Shown here: in pieces, positions 37,225-47,969 of the stretch
Layout: each line of letters opens with the position of its first letter
How positions within the stretch are numbered: the stretch's first letter is position 1
Position numbers and translations under genes: made by a program
Notes under the pieces: generated by a model
What the model saw: the letters and a program-made list of their open reading frames with translations, nothing else
What the model was told of the DNA's origin: nothing
Database searches by the model: none
Assembly: GCF_016545825.1 (NCBI RefSeq)
Contig: NC_052619.1
Location: 67,094,115 to 67,158,114, forward strand
Length of the DNA: 64,000 bases
Source of the DNA: Eucalyptus grandis
Taxonomy: Eukaryota > Streptophyta > Magnoliopsida > Myrtales > Myrtaceae
Reading direction: 5' to 3'

Positions 37225-37429
37225 TTGGATGAAGATGAAAAACGCTTCATCAATGTTTAATCAGTCAAATGATGAGTATGAACAAATTATTGACCAGGGA
37301 GGCTGCTCCTTGTCAACAATTTATTTGGTCTGTGAACCTCAATGATGCATATTTAGAAAATTTAGCTCAAAGAGAAGAATGATTGTAGATGGTTGGTGGT
37401 GACGGTCGGCGAGAAATAAAGAGGAGAAC

Positions 37430-38447
37430 AAACTATCGAAAAAGATAGAGTTAAAAAACAAAGATTACTCAAACCATTGAATTCGCAATCTTATCAAATA
37501 AGCGAGAAATAGCGTAAAATCGAGTAAAATGTTACCTCAACTACGACTCGAGTAAACTAGCTTAAAAACTAATAAAAAACAACTTAGATGCTCCCACAAA
37601 TCACTCATCCCAAACGATTATTCAAAGTCATCACTTACTAGCCGTTCCGATTCATGATTGATTCCGTTTGGCGAGGTGTTCGAATTGTGCACACCTTCCC
37701 TTTCTAAAACTCGTTGAAAAATTATAATTTTTGAATAAGTGTACTAGAAGTTTTAAAACTTGTCACGAAAGTACAATTAAGTCATAAAATTTATTATTAA
37801 AATGCAATCAAATCCTAAAATTTTCAAAAAGTGTAATTCAATCCTTATATTTATCATGAAAGTGCAATGACTATGAATTGCAATCCAGACACCTCACCAA
37901 GTTGAATCAACTACAAATCACAACTTTTAGTTAGTGATTGCGCCCTTCGTTCATTTATTTGGAGTGACTTTAGAAGTTAGGGCACAAATTTAGGGTTTTG
38001 TGGATTTTGAATTCCAAGATTCGAATAAGGAGTTGTTGACCTGTGAATATATATAGAAATGATATCTTAGGGTATTCTGGAGTCGCGGGATTTTACATAA
38101 CTCAATTTGGATTTTTAGTTTGTTGGAAATAAAAGTTTAAAGTTGGTGTGAGTGATGAATAGTGCATGGCCAATGATTTTCGAATCAAATTTCAATAGTT
38201 TTGGGCTTGATTTTAGGTCCAACCTAGCTAAGGTTCTTGTAGTACATTGAAATGGCTTTCCGTTGATTGTAAATATGTTTGAAACGAGATTTAGTGGAGA
38301 GAGTTATGGTATAACTAAATTTCATGCTCAATGTTCATGTTACAAATGGTTTTGAACAATCTCTTCGGATAAATGATTTGTGGGTGCATATGAGCTGTTT
38401 TGTTAGCACTTAAGTTTTGTTTAGTTGGTTTTGTTCTTGTGAATATT
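37430..38447. other. Spacer between duplicate A and the 2.2-kb tandem array
   Basis: AT-rich; the 37690-37930 part resembles the dispersed repeat at 17360-17840. No gene seen. Confidence 0.4.
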
Positions 38448-38588
38448 GAAAAAATGAAACTAACCGTCCAAACATTACAGCAAGTGTTTCCACAATTCCC
38501 CTCCGATTGAAAATCTTTCTATGTCTACTCGTTTCATCCGGTGGTAAAATTTTGACCGCATAGGGCTACTCCCTTCCTTGCACATAAT

Positions 38589-39240
38589 ATGCAATGCTTC
38601 TATGTGGTGCATGACTGCCATAACGAATTGAGAATCACTTGGCTAATCGACCAGAAACCCATCATTCTAATAAAAAAGGAAACCCATCATTCTAATAAAA
38701 AAGGAAGCTAGAAACTCATCCTTCAAGAGCTTGAAGGGTCTATAAATAGGGTTTTGAAATAAGGGATCTGCCAGCACCAGTATAGGAGAGGAGGGAGGAC
38801 TTGCCTTTTTCCCCGTAATATGTAATGCTTCTATGTGGTGTATGACTGTCATAACGAATTGAGAATCACTTAACTAATCAACCAGAAACACATCATTCTA
38901 ATAGAAAAGTAAGTTAGAAACTCACCATTCAAGAGCGTATCTGTAAATAGAGCTTGGATCTGCTGGTGCAAGTATAAGAGAGGAGGGAGGACTAGCTTTC
39001 TTTCGTGTAATATGCAATACTTCTATGTGGTACATAACTGCCATAATGAATTGAGAATCATTCAGCTAATTAACTAGAAACCCATCATTCTAACAGAAAA
39101 GAAGCTAAAAACTCACAATTCAAGAGCTTGAAGGCTTTGAAATAAGGAATCTGTTGGCACCAGTATAGGAAAGGAGGGAGGACTTGCCTTCTTCTCTATA
39201 ATATGCAATGCTTTTATGTGGTGTATAGAAGTACTCACGT
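38589..39240. repeat. ~190-230-bp subrepeat array in unit 1
   Basis: Copies of 'gcttctatgtggtgcatgac...cgaattgagaatcact' begin near 38589, 38819, 39009 and, partially, 39201. At least one carries a TATA-like 'ctataaatagg' on the plus strand. A perfect tandem duplication of 25 bp sits at 38654-38703. Confidence 0.75.
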
Positions 39241-39249
39241 TAGTACTTA

Positions 39250-39400
39250 TACGAGGGCAGTCTTCACTCTAGCATTGAGCGAGCCTCCTTCTCACCAGCA
39301 TAACCACAGCCACCATCGATCACTAATTCACCCTAATCACAGTGCTGATGGTCTTGTAGAACATAAAAAATCAAAAACTACATGTGAAGGATTTAATTGA
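39250..39400 (+). pseudogene. Kinase C-tail relic (LALSEPPSH...), unit 1
   Basis: It reads LALSEPPSHQHNHSHHRSLI HPNHS, matching the end of the kinase fragment at 43780-43954 (SALSEPPSH). The kinase domain itself is missing here. Confidence 0.5.
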
Positions 39401-40734
39401 CCAAGAAAAAAACCTTAAATCTAATTAAATATTAAAAATTTTCATTTTGAATTTTTCCAAGTGAGAGATATGGTGGAAGAAAAATCGAGTGAAGATATCA
39501 ATAGTTAATTTTTCTCATAAATCACAAAGAAATTTAGTTATTTATTATTGAGGAAGCCTCAATTTAAAAAAAAAAATCATAAGTTTTGACCTCACTGAAG
39601 TAGTAAAATAAATAATTGATCAATGAAACGTAACTACAACTCAAATTACTTAATGCTAACCAGTCGACTATTGTACTATCAACACTTCTTGCCTTCATGA
39701 GAAGGCTGTATACTAGGCATTTAAAATGTTCAGAGCCTAGAGGTCTATTGAATCTCTGATAGAGTGATCAACTCTTGAGTGTTATATAGATAGCGATTGC
39801 AATAAGGTGAATCACCCGATATATTTTCGCAAAAAAAATCTCCCATTTTTGCGGATAATAGCGAGGGCTTTCTCATTTTCTCTTTCTATGAGCTATTGGA
39901 TTGATAAAATGATAAAAAGACATTTAGGAAGTTAAGCCAAAAACCATAATTTTCTATTATTCATGGCATTGCTACTTCCCAAATTGGATAAAAATACAGA
40001 AGAGCCATTACATAATTTATAAATCGGGAAAAACAAATAATTAATAAACAAACATAAATTGGTTGGGACAAAATTTGGTTGAATAAAAGAATGGAGAATT
40101 TGAAGTTTCAGTTTCATGGCATTGGAGTGTGGTTTTAATTTTTTAGATTCTATTATGTTTTCATAGCTTTATCTTAAATCAAAACCAATATGGTAGATCA
40201 AGAAAATGTGAATTTCTAACCTCTCTCTTCTAGTCAAATCCAATGGGATGGGCTTATCTATCAAATATGCGGTTTTTATTATATCACAAGTCTACATATT
40301 AGTTTGTTTAAAGAGATATAATAGATAAAAGTAACAATAAGAATAAAGTCAATTTCTTACAAACAAATCATTTCACTACTTGGTGATCATCTGGGATAAC
40401 CAATCTCACTCGAGACATACAGCTTAGTTGATCAGCCCCCTATGTGTCAGCATCATCTCGGGCATAATGCTCCTCGAGGTTATTACTTGATAAATCATGT
40501 TTGTCGCGTCTCGGTTGTAATAGTGACATAAAGTGTGGCAATAAATAGTAAACATCTTAACAAACGCAAGAGACAGAATGAGTTAACGTGAACATTAAAA
40601 AAAAATGGAATTAACCATCCAAACATTATAGCAAGTGTTTCCACAATTCCCCTACGATTGAAAATCTTTCCATGTCTACTCGTCTCGTCCGGTGGTAAAA
40701 TTTTGATCGCATAGGGCCGCTCCCTTTCTTTAAT

Positions 40735-41345
40735 ATGTAATGCTTCTATGTGGTGCATGACTGCCATAATGAATTGAAAATTACTTGGCTAATCAACCAA
40801 AAACCCATCATTCTAACAGAAAAAGAAGCTAAAAAGTCACCTTCAAGAGCTTGAAGTGTTTGTAAATAGGGCTTTGATATAAGGGATCTACTGGCACCAA
40901 AGGAGGGAGGACTTGCTTTCTTCCTTATGCAATCTTTTATGTGGTGCATAATTGCCATAACGAATTGAGAATCACTCAGTTAATCAACCAGAAACTTATC
41001 ATTCTAACAGAAAATGAAGATAAAAACTTACCCTTCAAGAGTTTGAAGTGTCTATAAATAAGGCTTGGATCTACTAACGCTGTTATAGGAGATGAGGGAG
41101 GACTTGCCTTCTTCCATGTAATCAATGTTTCTATGTGGTGTATAACAATCATAATGAATTGAGAATCACAAAACTAATCAACCAGAAACCCATCATTCTA
41201 ACATAAAATGAAACTAAAATCAAGAGCTTGAAATATCTATGGGCTTTGAAATAAGGGATCTATTGGCGTTAGTTTAGGAGAGGAGAGAGGATTTGCCTTT
41301 TTCCCTATAATATGCAATACTTCTATATGGTGTATAGAAGTACTC
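40735..41345. repeat. ~190-bp subrepeat array in unit 2
   Basis: Same subrepeat as in unit 1, starting near 40735, 40925, 41118 and 41310 (partial), with spacing 190-193 bp. Confidence 0.75.
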
Positions 41346-41371
41346 ACATTAGTACTTGTAAGAGGGCAATC

Positions 41372-41620
41372 TTCACTTCAACATTGAACGAGCCTCCTTC
41401 TCACCAACATCACCATAGCCACCATCGATTGCCAATTCATCCCAATCACAGTGCTGGTTTCTCATGCTACCAGTTCCTTCATCATATCAAATGTGCTAAC
41501 ATATTGGTTTTTTTTTTTTTTTTTTTTTTGAGCAAGTGCTAACATATTGGTTAATGTGAGTGGATCTCGTGAAACTTGCAGACATTGGCAAAGGTATGTC
41601 TCATCAATTCATCCCAAAGA
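41372..41620 (+). pseudogene. Kinase relics: C-tail followed by a catalytic-loop fragment, unit 2
   Basis: After LNEPPSHQHHHSHHR the plus strand reads FLHHIKCANILV, then with one frame change SGS...VKLADIGKG. This matches the HRDIKxxNILV...VKLADFG region (subdomains VIb-VII) of MEKK-like or receptor-like kinases, with the catalytic Asp of HRD lost. A poly(T) micro-insertion with a 15-17-bp direct repeat interrupts it at 41493-41552. Confidence 0.6.
41493..41552. mobile_element. Poly(T) micro-insertion with a 15-17-bp direct repeat in a kinase relic
   Basis: gtgctaacatattggtt at 41493-41509 and 41536-41552 flanks about 26 nt, mostly T then gagcaa. It interrupts the IKCANILV segment. Confidence 0.75.
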
Positions 41621-42956
41621 TCGATTGATTCGATGGGTAACTTGATTGGAGCTCATTCATGGTTTTTTTTTTTTTTTTTTTTTTGGGTTTTTTGTCATTC
41701 TTGCTCTCCTATGGAATATAAAAAATCAAAAAGCTACATGTGAAGAATTTTATTGACCAAGAAAAAAACTTAAATCTAATTAAATATTGAAAAGTTTCAT
41801 TTTGAATTTTTCCAAGTGAGGGATATGGTGAAAGAAAAATCGAGCGAATATATCAATAGTTAATTTTCTCATAAATCACAAAGAAATTTAGTTATTTATT
41901 TTCAAGAAAGCCTAAAAAATAAAAAAACTACACGTGAATAATTTAATTGCCTGAGAAAAAAACCTTAAATCTAATTAAATATTGAAAAGTTTAATTTTAA
42001 ATTTTTCTAAGTGAGGATATGGTGGAAGAAAAATCGAGCGAATGTGTCAATAGTTAATTTTTCTCATAAATCACAAAGAAATTTAGTTATTTATTCTCGA
42101 AGAAGCCTCAATTAAAAAAAAAATTGTTAGCTTCGACCTCACTGATGTAGCAAAATAAACAATTGATCAATAGAACGTAACCACAACTCAAATTACTTCA
42201 AATTACTTAATGCTAACCAGCCGACTATTAGAGTCAACACTTCAGTGAACCACTCAACAATTGTTGCCGTCATGGGAAACCTAAATACCCTACGTATGAG
42301 AAACATCAAGAGGGTAGAGGTCTCTCAAATCTCTCGGAGAGTGATAAACTTTTGAGTGTTATATAGACAACGATGATAATAGTGTGAATCATCCAATAAA
42401 TTGCCGCAAAAAAATCTCCCCCTTTTGTAAATGATAGCGAGGGCTTTTTCATTATCTCTTTCGGCAAGCCATTCGACTGACAAAATGAGAAAAATACAGT
42501 CATTAAGAAATATAATAGAGAAAAAAAAGTTAACTTCTTATTGGCAAATTCATACGCCGTGTCACTTTTGTTGAGAAACATGTATCACTCGAGGCATACA
42601 TTCTAGTTGTTGAGCCTGCCTCCACATAAGCATCACTCCAGCTTTGGCAAATTCCTCATTTCAAGTTACTATTCGATAAATCTTGTTTTTCGCGTATCGG
42701 CTGTAACAGTGATAGAAAATATGGCAGTAATACCAGGAACTAACCAACAATTATAACTTGATCTCAGATGACCATCTATAATTACTACTACCATTCCATA
42801 CGAAATTCTAGCCTCACTTGACATAGATTGAGTTAACGTTGAAAAAAAATGGAACTAACCGTCCAAACATTACAGCAAGTATGTCAACAATTCCCCTCCG
42901 ATTGTAAATCTTTCCATATCTATCGTTCTTTGGTGGTAAAATTGTGACCACGCAGG

Positions 42957-43120
42957 TAGATGGTAGTTAGAGAGATACGATCTCCACCGTTAGATCGATG
43001 AGAGATCTACAGATACGATTTGCCATGTATTTGTATATATAGGGGTCTCCTCCCCCTCATTGTATATCTTATTCACAAGTGAAATATAATAGAAGTCTAA
43101 TGTCAAGTGTTACTGTACGA
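42957..43120 (+). mobile_element. LTR-like fragment (R/U5-like), unit 3
   Basis: 'ggtagatggtagttagagag' followed by a TATA-like 'tgtatatatagggg', a C/T-rich start-site-like stretch and 'gtgaaatataatagaag' resembles the promoter and polyadenylation part of a Copia LTR. A divergent copy is at 45140-45290. No internal retrotransposon genes are seen. Confidence 0.4.
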
Positions 43121-43779
43121 GGCTTTAATAGTTTCAAAAATTGTTGTTTGATGTGAAAAATGTAGTTCAAAATGAAATGTTAATTTGAAACTAAAGGGGC
43201 TATTAAAGGATGACTCTTAATTCCTTATCTCAACCGATTGATTCTTTTCAACTTGAGTGAGCAATTCCTTGAGAAGTGAGGATTTTGCAAGTTCTTGAGT
43301 TGAGCAAAAATAGAGAAGGTGGCGAGAATTTACCGGTCTCCACTTATGCTACTAAACTAAGTCAATTAAACAATAACATGATAGGAAATAGATATGGTGG
43401 AAGATGATTCATTTCTGCCGCACTTTTAGTTTTATGCTTCGTGTAATCCATAAATTAAGTCTACATATTAATTTATTGCTAACCACAATGTCACGGCTCG
43501 AAGCATGGCATGACCCAAGAGGGTTCTAAACAACAGCCGTGACCCATCCTTAGAGCAAGCGACCCTCAACTAGTATCCCGAGTCCTAGGTTTTCTTGAGT
43601 GTTTTAGAATAACTCTTGGGGGCGGGCGATACGTTTGACCATTCTAATTCCATCTGACAAACCTAGGTAACAAACAAATTAGCTTTTCCTATTGAAAAGA
43701 AAAAAAAAGGTTCCACAAAAATATAAAGCATAAATTGAATAACCCTATGTCAAATTAAGATCAGAAGGTATATATGCAG

Positions 43780-43954
43780 TAAAGCCTGGATAGAATTGGT
43801 TCTTCGTGGTAATTGTATATATCTTAAGGAGGACGATCCTGAAGCGAGGCCCTCAATGGATGAAGTGTTGGTGACATTAGAACATATTGACATCATTTGG
43901 GAGAAGAAGAAGGAGGCCAAGGCAAGTGCATTAAGCGAGCCTCCTTCTCACTAG
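43780..43954 (+). pseudogene. Receptor-like kinase C-terminal exon fragment, unit 3
   Basis: Following an acceptor-like 'tatatgcag', an open frame reads SKAWIELVLRGNCIYLKEDD, PEARPSMDEVLVTLEHIDII, WEKKKEAKASALSEPPSH and a stop. RPSM with its invariant Arg and the following helix are kinase subdomain XI. No upstream kinase exons are visible within 3 kb on this strand, so it is a relic or a stranded terminal exon. Confidence 0.65.
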
Positions 43955-45139
43955 CATGACCACAACCACCATCGATTGCCAATTCACCCCAATCATAGTG
44001 TTGACGGGCCTCATGGAACCTAAAAAATCAAAAAACTACACGTGAAGGATTTAATTGACCGATAAAAAAAACCTTAAATCTAATTAAATATTGCAAAATT
44101 TCATTTTGAATTTTTTCAAGTAAGGGATATAGTGGAAGAAAAATCGATAGTTAATTTTTCTCATAAATTATAAAGAAATTTAGTTATTTATTCTTGAGGA
44201 AACCTTAATTTAAAAAAAAAAAAAATCATAAGCTTCAATCTCATTGAGGTAGCAAAATAAATAATTGATCAATGGAACGTAACTACAACTCAAATTATTT
44301 CAAATTACTTAATGTTAACCAGCCGACTATTGGAGTTAATAGTGAACCACTCAACAACTGTTGCCTTTATGGAAACCTGAATACCTTATGCATGAGAAAC
44401 ATCTAGAGAAGGGTAGAGGTCCATCGAATCTCTTGGAGAGTATAAACTTTTGAGTGTTATACAGATAGTGATGACAATAGTGTGAATCACTCGATAAATT
44501 GCCGCAAAAAAATCTCCTCCTTTTGCAGATGATAGCGAGGGCTTTCTCATTATCACTTGTAAGCCGTTCGACTAACAAAATGAGTAAAAGAATGTCATAA
44601 AGAGATATAATAGATAAAAGAAACAATAAGAAAAAAGTTGTGTCGCTTTTGTCTGTGGAAACATGAATCACTCGAGACATACATTCTAGTTGTTGAGCCC
44701 GCCTCCATCTTAGCATCACTCTAGCTTTGGCAAATTCATCTTTGAGGTTACTTTTCCGCGTCTTGGCTGTAAGAGTGATAGAAAATGTGGCAGTAAACCA
44801 TGAACTGACCAACATTTATAACATGATCTCAGACAAAACAACACAATATATAGACGCTAACCGTAAATAGGAAGTCCACAACCATCTATAATTACTACTA
44901 CCATTTTATATGAAATCCTAGCCTCACTTGGCTATTTAACCAGAAACCCACCACTCATTCATAAAGAGAATCCTTAACACTAAACATCTTAACAAAGGCA
45001 AGACACAAAATGAGTTAACGTTGAAAAAAAATGGAACTAATCGTCCAAACATTACAGCAAGTATGTCCACAATTCCTCTCTGATGGTAAATCTTTTCATA
45101 TCTATCATTCTTGTCCGATGGTAAAATTGTGACCATGCA

Positions 45140-45290
45140 GGTAGATGATAATTGGAGAGATATGATATTTACCATGAGATTGATGAGAGATCTACGGATA
45201 TGATTTGTCCTGTACTTGTATATATATGGGCCTCCTTCCCCTTATTGTATCATTAGTGAGATACAATGAAAGAGTCTATTAGTGTCTACT
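45140..45290 (+). mobile_element. LTR-like fragment, unit 4 copy
   Basis: Diverged copy of 42957-43120 with the same order of motifs, so it was duplicated with the 2.2-kb unit and not inserted independently. Confidence 0.4.
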
Positions 45291-45837
45291 GTCGAGTGTT
45301 GTTATACGAGAACTTTAATAGCTTCAAGTATTGCTATTTGATGTGGAAAATGTAGTTTAAAACAAAAAGTTAATTTGAAACGGAAGCGACTATTAGGGGA
45401 TTGGCTCTTAATTTCTTATCTCAACTGATTGATCACGAACTCTTTTCAATTGGGTAAGCAATTCCAACAGAAGTGAGGCTTTTGCAAGTTCTCGAGTTAA
45501 GCAAAAACAGAGAAGGTGGCGAGAATTTACCGGTCTCCACTTATGCTACTAAACTAAGTCAATTAAACATCAAGGAAACAACAACATGATAAGAAATGGA
45601 TATTGTGGAAGATATTCATTTCTACCGCATTTTTGGTTTTGTGCTTCACATAATCCATAAATTAAGTCTACATGATAATGTATTGCTAACCACAGTGTCA
45701 TGGCTAAAAGCAAGGACAACCCAAGAGGGTTCTAAACGACAGCTGAGACCCATCCTTAGAGAAAGCGATCCTTTGCTAGAATCCCTGTGTCCTAGGATTT
45801 TCTTAAGTGTTCTACAATAACTCCTAGCGCGGGTGAT

Positions 45838-46005
45838 AAAAGCATTACATGCTTTGGAATCATGATATTTAATTTCCTGGGAAGTATTATTATCATCGCT
45901 CAATAAATTTGTGAGGAAGTACCACTGACGACTAATAAATTAGGATGAAAAGGAAAAAGTTAAATGGAAAGAAAAGACAAATGCTTACCGCATTTTTCGG
46001 TTGTA
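45838..46005 (-). pseudogene. Fragment copied from the NT-C2 gene (end of exon 6 plus intron 6)
   Basis: 'aatgcttaccgcatttttcggttgta' at the right end and the preceding ~150 bp match 49118-49275: the exon-6 end (QLKNA) with its GTAAGC donor and part of the next intron. It lies directly beside the start of duplicate block B (46005), marking a rearrangement junction. Confidence 0.65.
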
Positions 46006-47969
46006 TTTACTCACATGAAATTAGATCTCGTCAATGCATATTGACGCGGCAAGAATATATTCCACGGTACGCATATAAAAATTGTCAAATAATATTGAAA
46101 TGATAAAAAAATTGAAAATATTTTGTAGGCTTTGGCAAATTTGAAGATCGGTGTTCATGTAATTCGTGCATTCTAAGATTCTTGTCGAGCATGAATATGA
46201 TGATGATCAAGATAGTAGAGAACCACAGAAGTCATTTACACATGATATTAGTAGCTAATGCTCCGTTTATTTTGTAAAAAATAAGTGATATGAAAATCAT
46301 TTTGCTAGAAATAATAATTTATATTGCTTGAAATAATTAATCAATTTAAAAAATTCATTATTAACAATAATTTTTGTGTAAATATTTTCGTGGATAATGA
46401 AAATATTTTTTGTTCATTAATTTTTATAAGGTATAATAACGATTATTTTTAGATAAATATTCTTTAAATTATTTATTTTTGTGAAATAATCGGAGTTTGT
46501 AATGAAAAATAGAAAATAGATGCCTTTTTCACTTGAGGGAGAAAAAAATTTAAAATTTTTTGGACAGGTCAATTGTCACTTTAAAAATACTGACGGCTCT
46601 TTCTATCGAAAAATCTATTGTCATTTCCTAAGATCTTGTCTCACCTAATTTCATATATATCCTTATCTCTGACTAATTACATTTTTGCACATCTCCAACA
46701 TCATCAAATTTCATATCAATCTCTTTCGACCAAAAAAATAATAATTTCATATCAATATCTGATCTACAGTAGCCATTGCCTACTATTTATCTGTTAATGT
46801 GTAAGTACCTTTGGTTGGTTCGTAAAAAAAGCTTTGATGTTTATTTTTGCGCTAACAAGATGACCGCGCATTGCACGGATCTAAAGTTATATTTATTATT
46901 TTGAATGCTGGTGTTGATTTGAATTTCCGTGCGAGAAATATAATGATATGAAATAAATTATAACAAAAATAAATATTCATATAAATCGTATTCTCTGCTA
47001 AAACTTCCGTGGAATTTTATTTAAAATGGATCAACTCTACCATGTAGGTTTATCTTAAGAAAAACAGAAACTTAGAATTTGGATATTTATTGAGTAATAC
47101 TTAAGTAGGCACAACATATTTTGAGCGCAAAAAAAAAAAAAAATTATAAATCATTAGAATTGAATCCTCCTTTCTCTCGATAGTTTTCTCCATTTTATTC
47201 AAGACTTCACCTTTTGTGCCGTAGATTTGTTGTGGAAAAGACGAGCAAGCTGAATAGATAGCATTTTCTCGAGACTTGCTCTTCTCCGTTCATAGAGAGT
47301 TAAAAGGAGACTTCCACACGATCACGTTCCAATTCTATGTATTTCACTTTATTCTTTTACAATTTCTTCCCTTTTTGAGCTTAAGGAAACCCGAATTTTG
47401 GGGGTGTCAACAGTTCAAATTTTCAAGAAAACCAAACCGAATTTGAACTGTTTGAGCATACAATATCTTTGAACCAAACCACCATCCGAATCGAATATAA
47501 TTTAAATCAAATAACTGGTTCAGGTTTTTTGGGTTTTCTTTTTCTGTAATATTAAGAAGAGGTTTCAATGAAAATAGTAATATTAAGAAAAAGGGCAATT
47601 TTCAGTTCGATTTGATTAACCGAACTGAAACCAGATCCAAACTGAAAGTGTACGATATCTCAGTTCAGTTCTGACACCCCCAGATGAATTCATCATAGCC
47701 ATGGGGTGACGAAATTTCCTGGCCAGTTCACTTGTATTAGCCGTATGGTAAGGTCAAAGAGAAAGGTGCTGTTTAAAATCGTACTTTCACCAATACATGA
47801 ATTTAGTTTCCGGAGTCTTTTCTTCATTTAGCAAAACTTAGTACTTGTTATAGGATACTTACTTGAAACTTTCTAAATAAAAAAGGATATATTAAGTTGA
47901 CCAGATTAATTACAGGGGAAGTATATAGATGCGAATAACAAGAAATTGGAGAGCAAGGCAAAGGAGGGA
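46005..47969. other. Downstream flank of the NT-C2 gene (duplicate block B)
   Basis: AT-rich non-coding DNA including the gene's 3'UTR near 47900. It is the source or sister of block A (32510-35076). A micro-insertion with a 14-bp direct repeat is at 46707-46756. Confidence 0.65.
46707..46756. mobile_element. Poly(A) micro-insertion with a 14-bp direct repeat in block B
   Basis: aatttcatatcaat at 46707-46720 and 46743-46756 flanks 22 nt containing cgaccaaaaaaa. The matching site in block A (about 33240-33260) lacks it. Confidence 0.7.

Larger units (their letters stand above)
32510..37300. repeat. Segmental duplicate A of the NT-C2 gene 3' end and downstream flank
   Basis: From 'tttactcac' at 32511 the sequence follows, phrase by phrase, the sequence starting at 46006 (for example 'caggctttggcaaatttgaag', 'gacgagcaagct', 'ttccaattc', 'gccatggggtgacgaaatt' with small changes). 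It continues into copies of the last NT-C2 exon. A carries extra material absent from copy B: a minisatellite block (about 33930-34430) and a 1.3-kb terminal-inverted-repeat element (35077-36371). Divergence is substantial, with many substitutions and small indels. Confidence 0.75.
38448..46000. repeat. Degenerate tandem array of a ~2.2-kb unit (about four copies)
   Basis: The phrase 'taaccgtccaaacattacag' or a close variant begins units at about 38450, 40600, 42842 and 45023, giving spacings near 2150, 2245 and 2180. Shared contents in order include a minus-strand open segment (ILPPDE...RRGIV), a ~190-bp subrepeat array in units 1-2 or an LTR-like piece in units 3-4, a kinase C-terminal fragment (SEPPSH), and an AT-rich part with 'attaaatattgaaaa' and 'aaagaaatttagttatttatt'. 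The last unit is partial. No complete gene is present. Confidence 0.75.

Noticed and set aside
38654..38703. Two adjacent 25-bp copies in a subrepeat, as another micro-insertion
   Set aside because: The copies are directly adjacent with no insert between them, so simple slippage or tandem duplication explains them.
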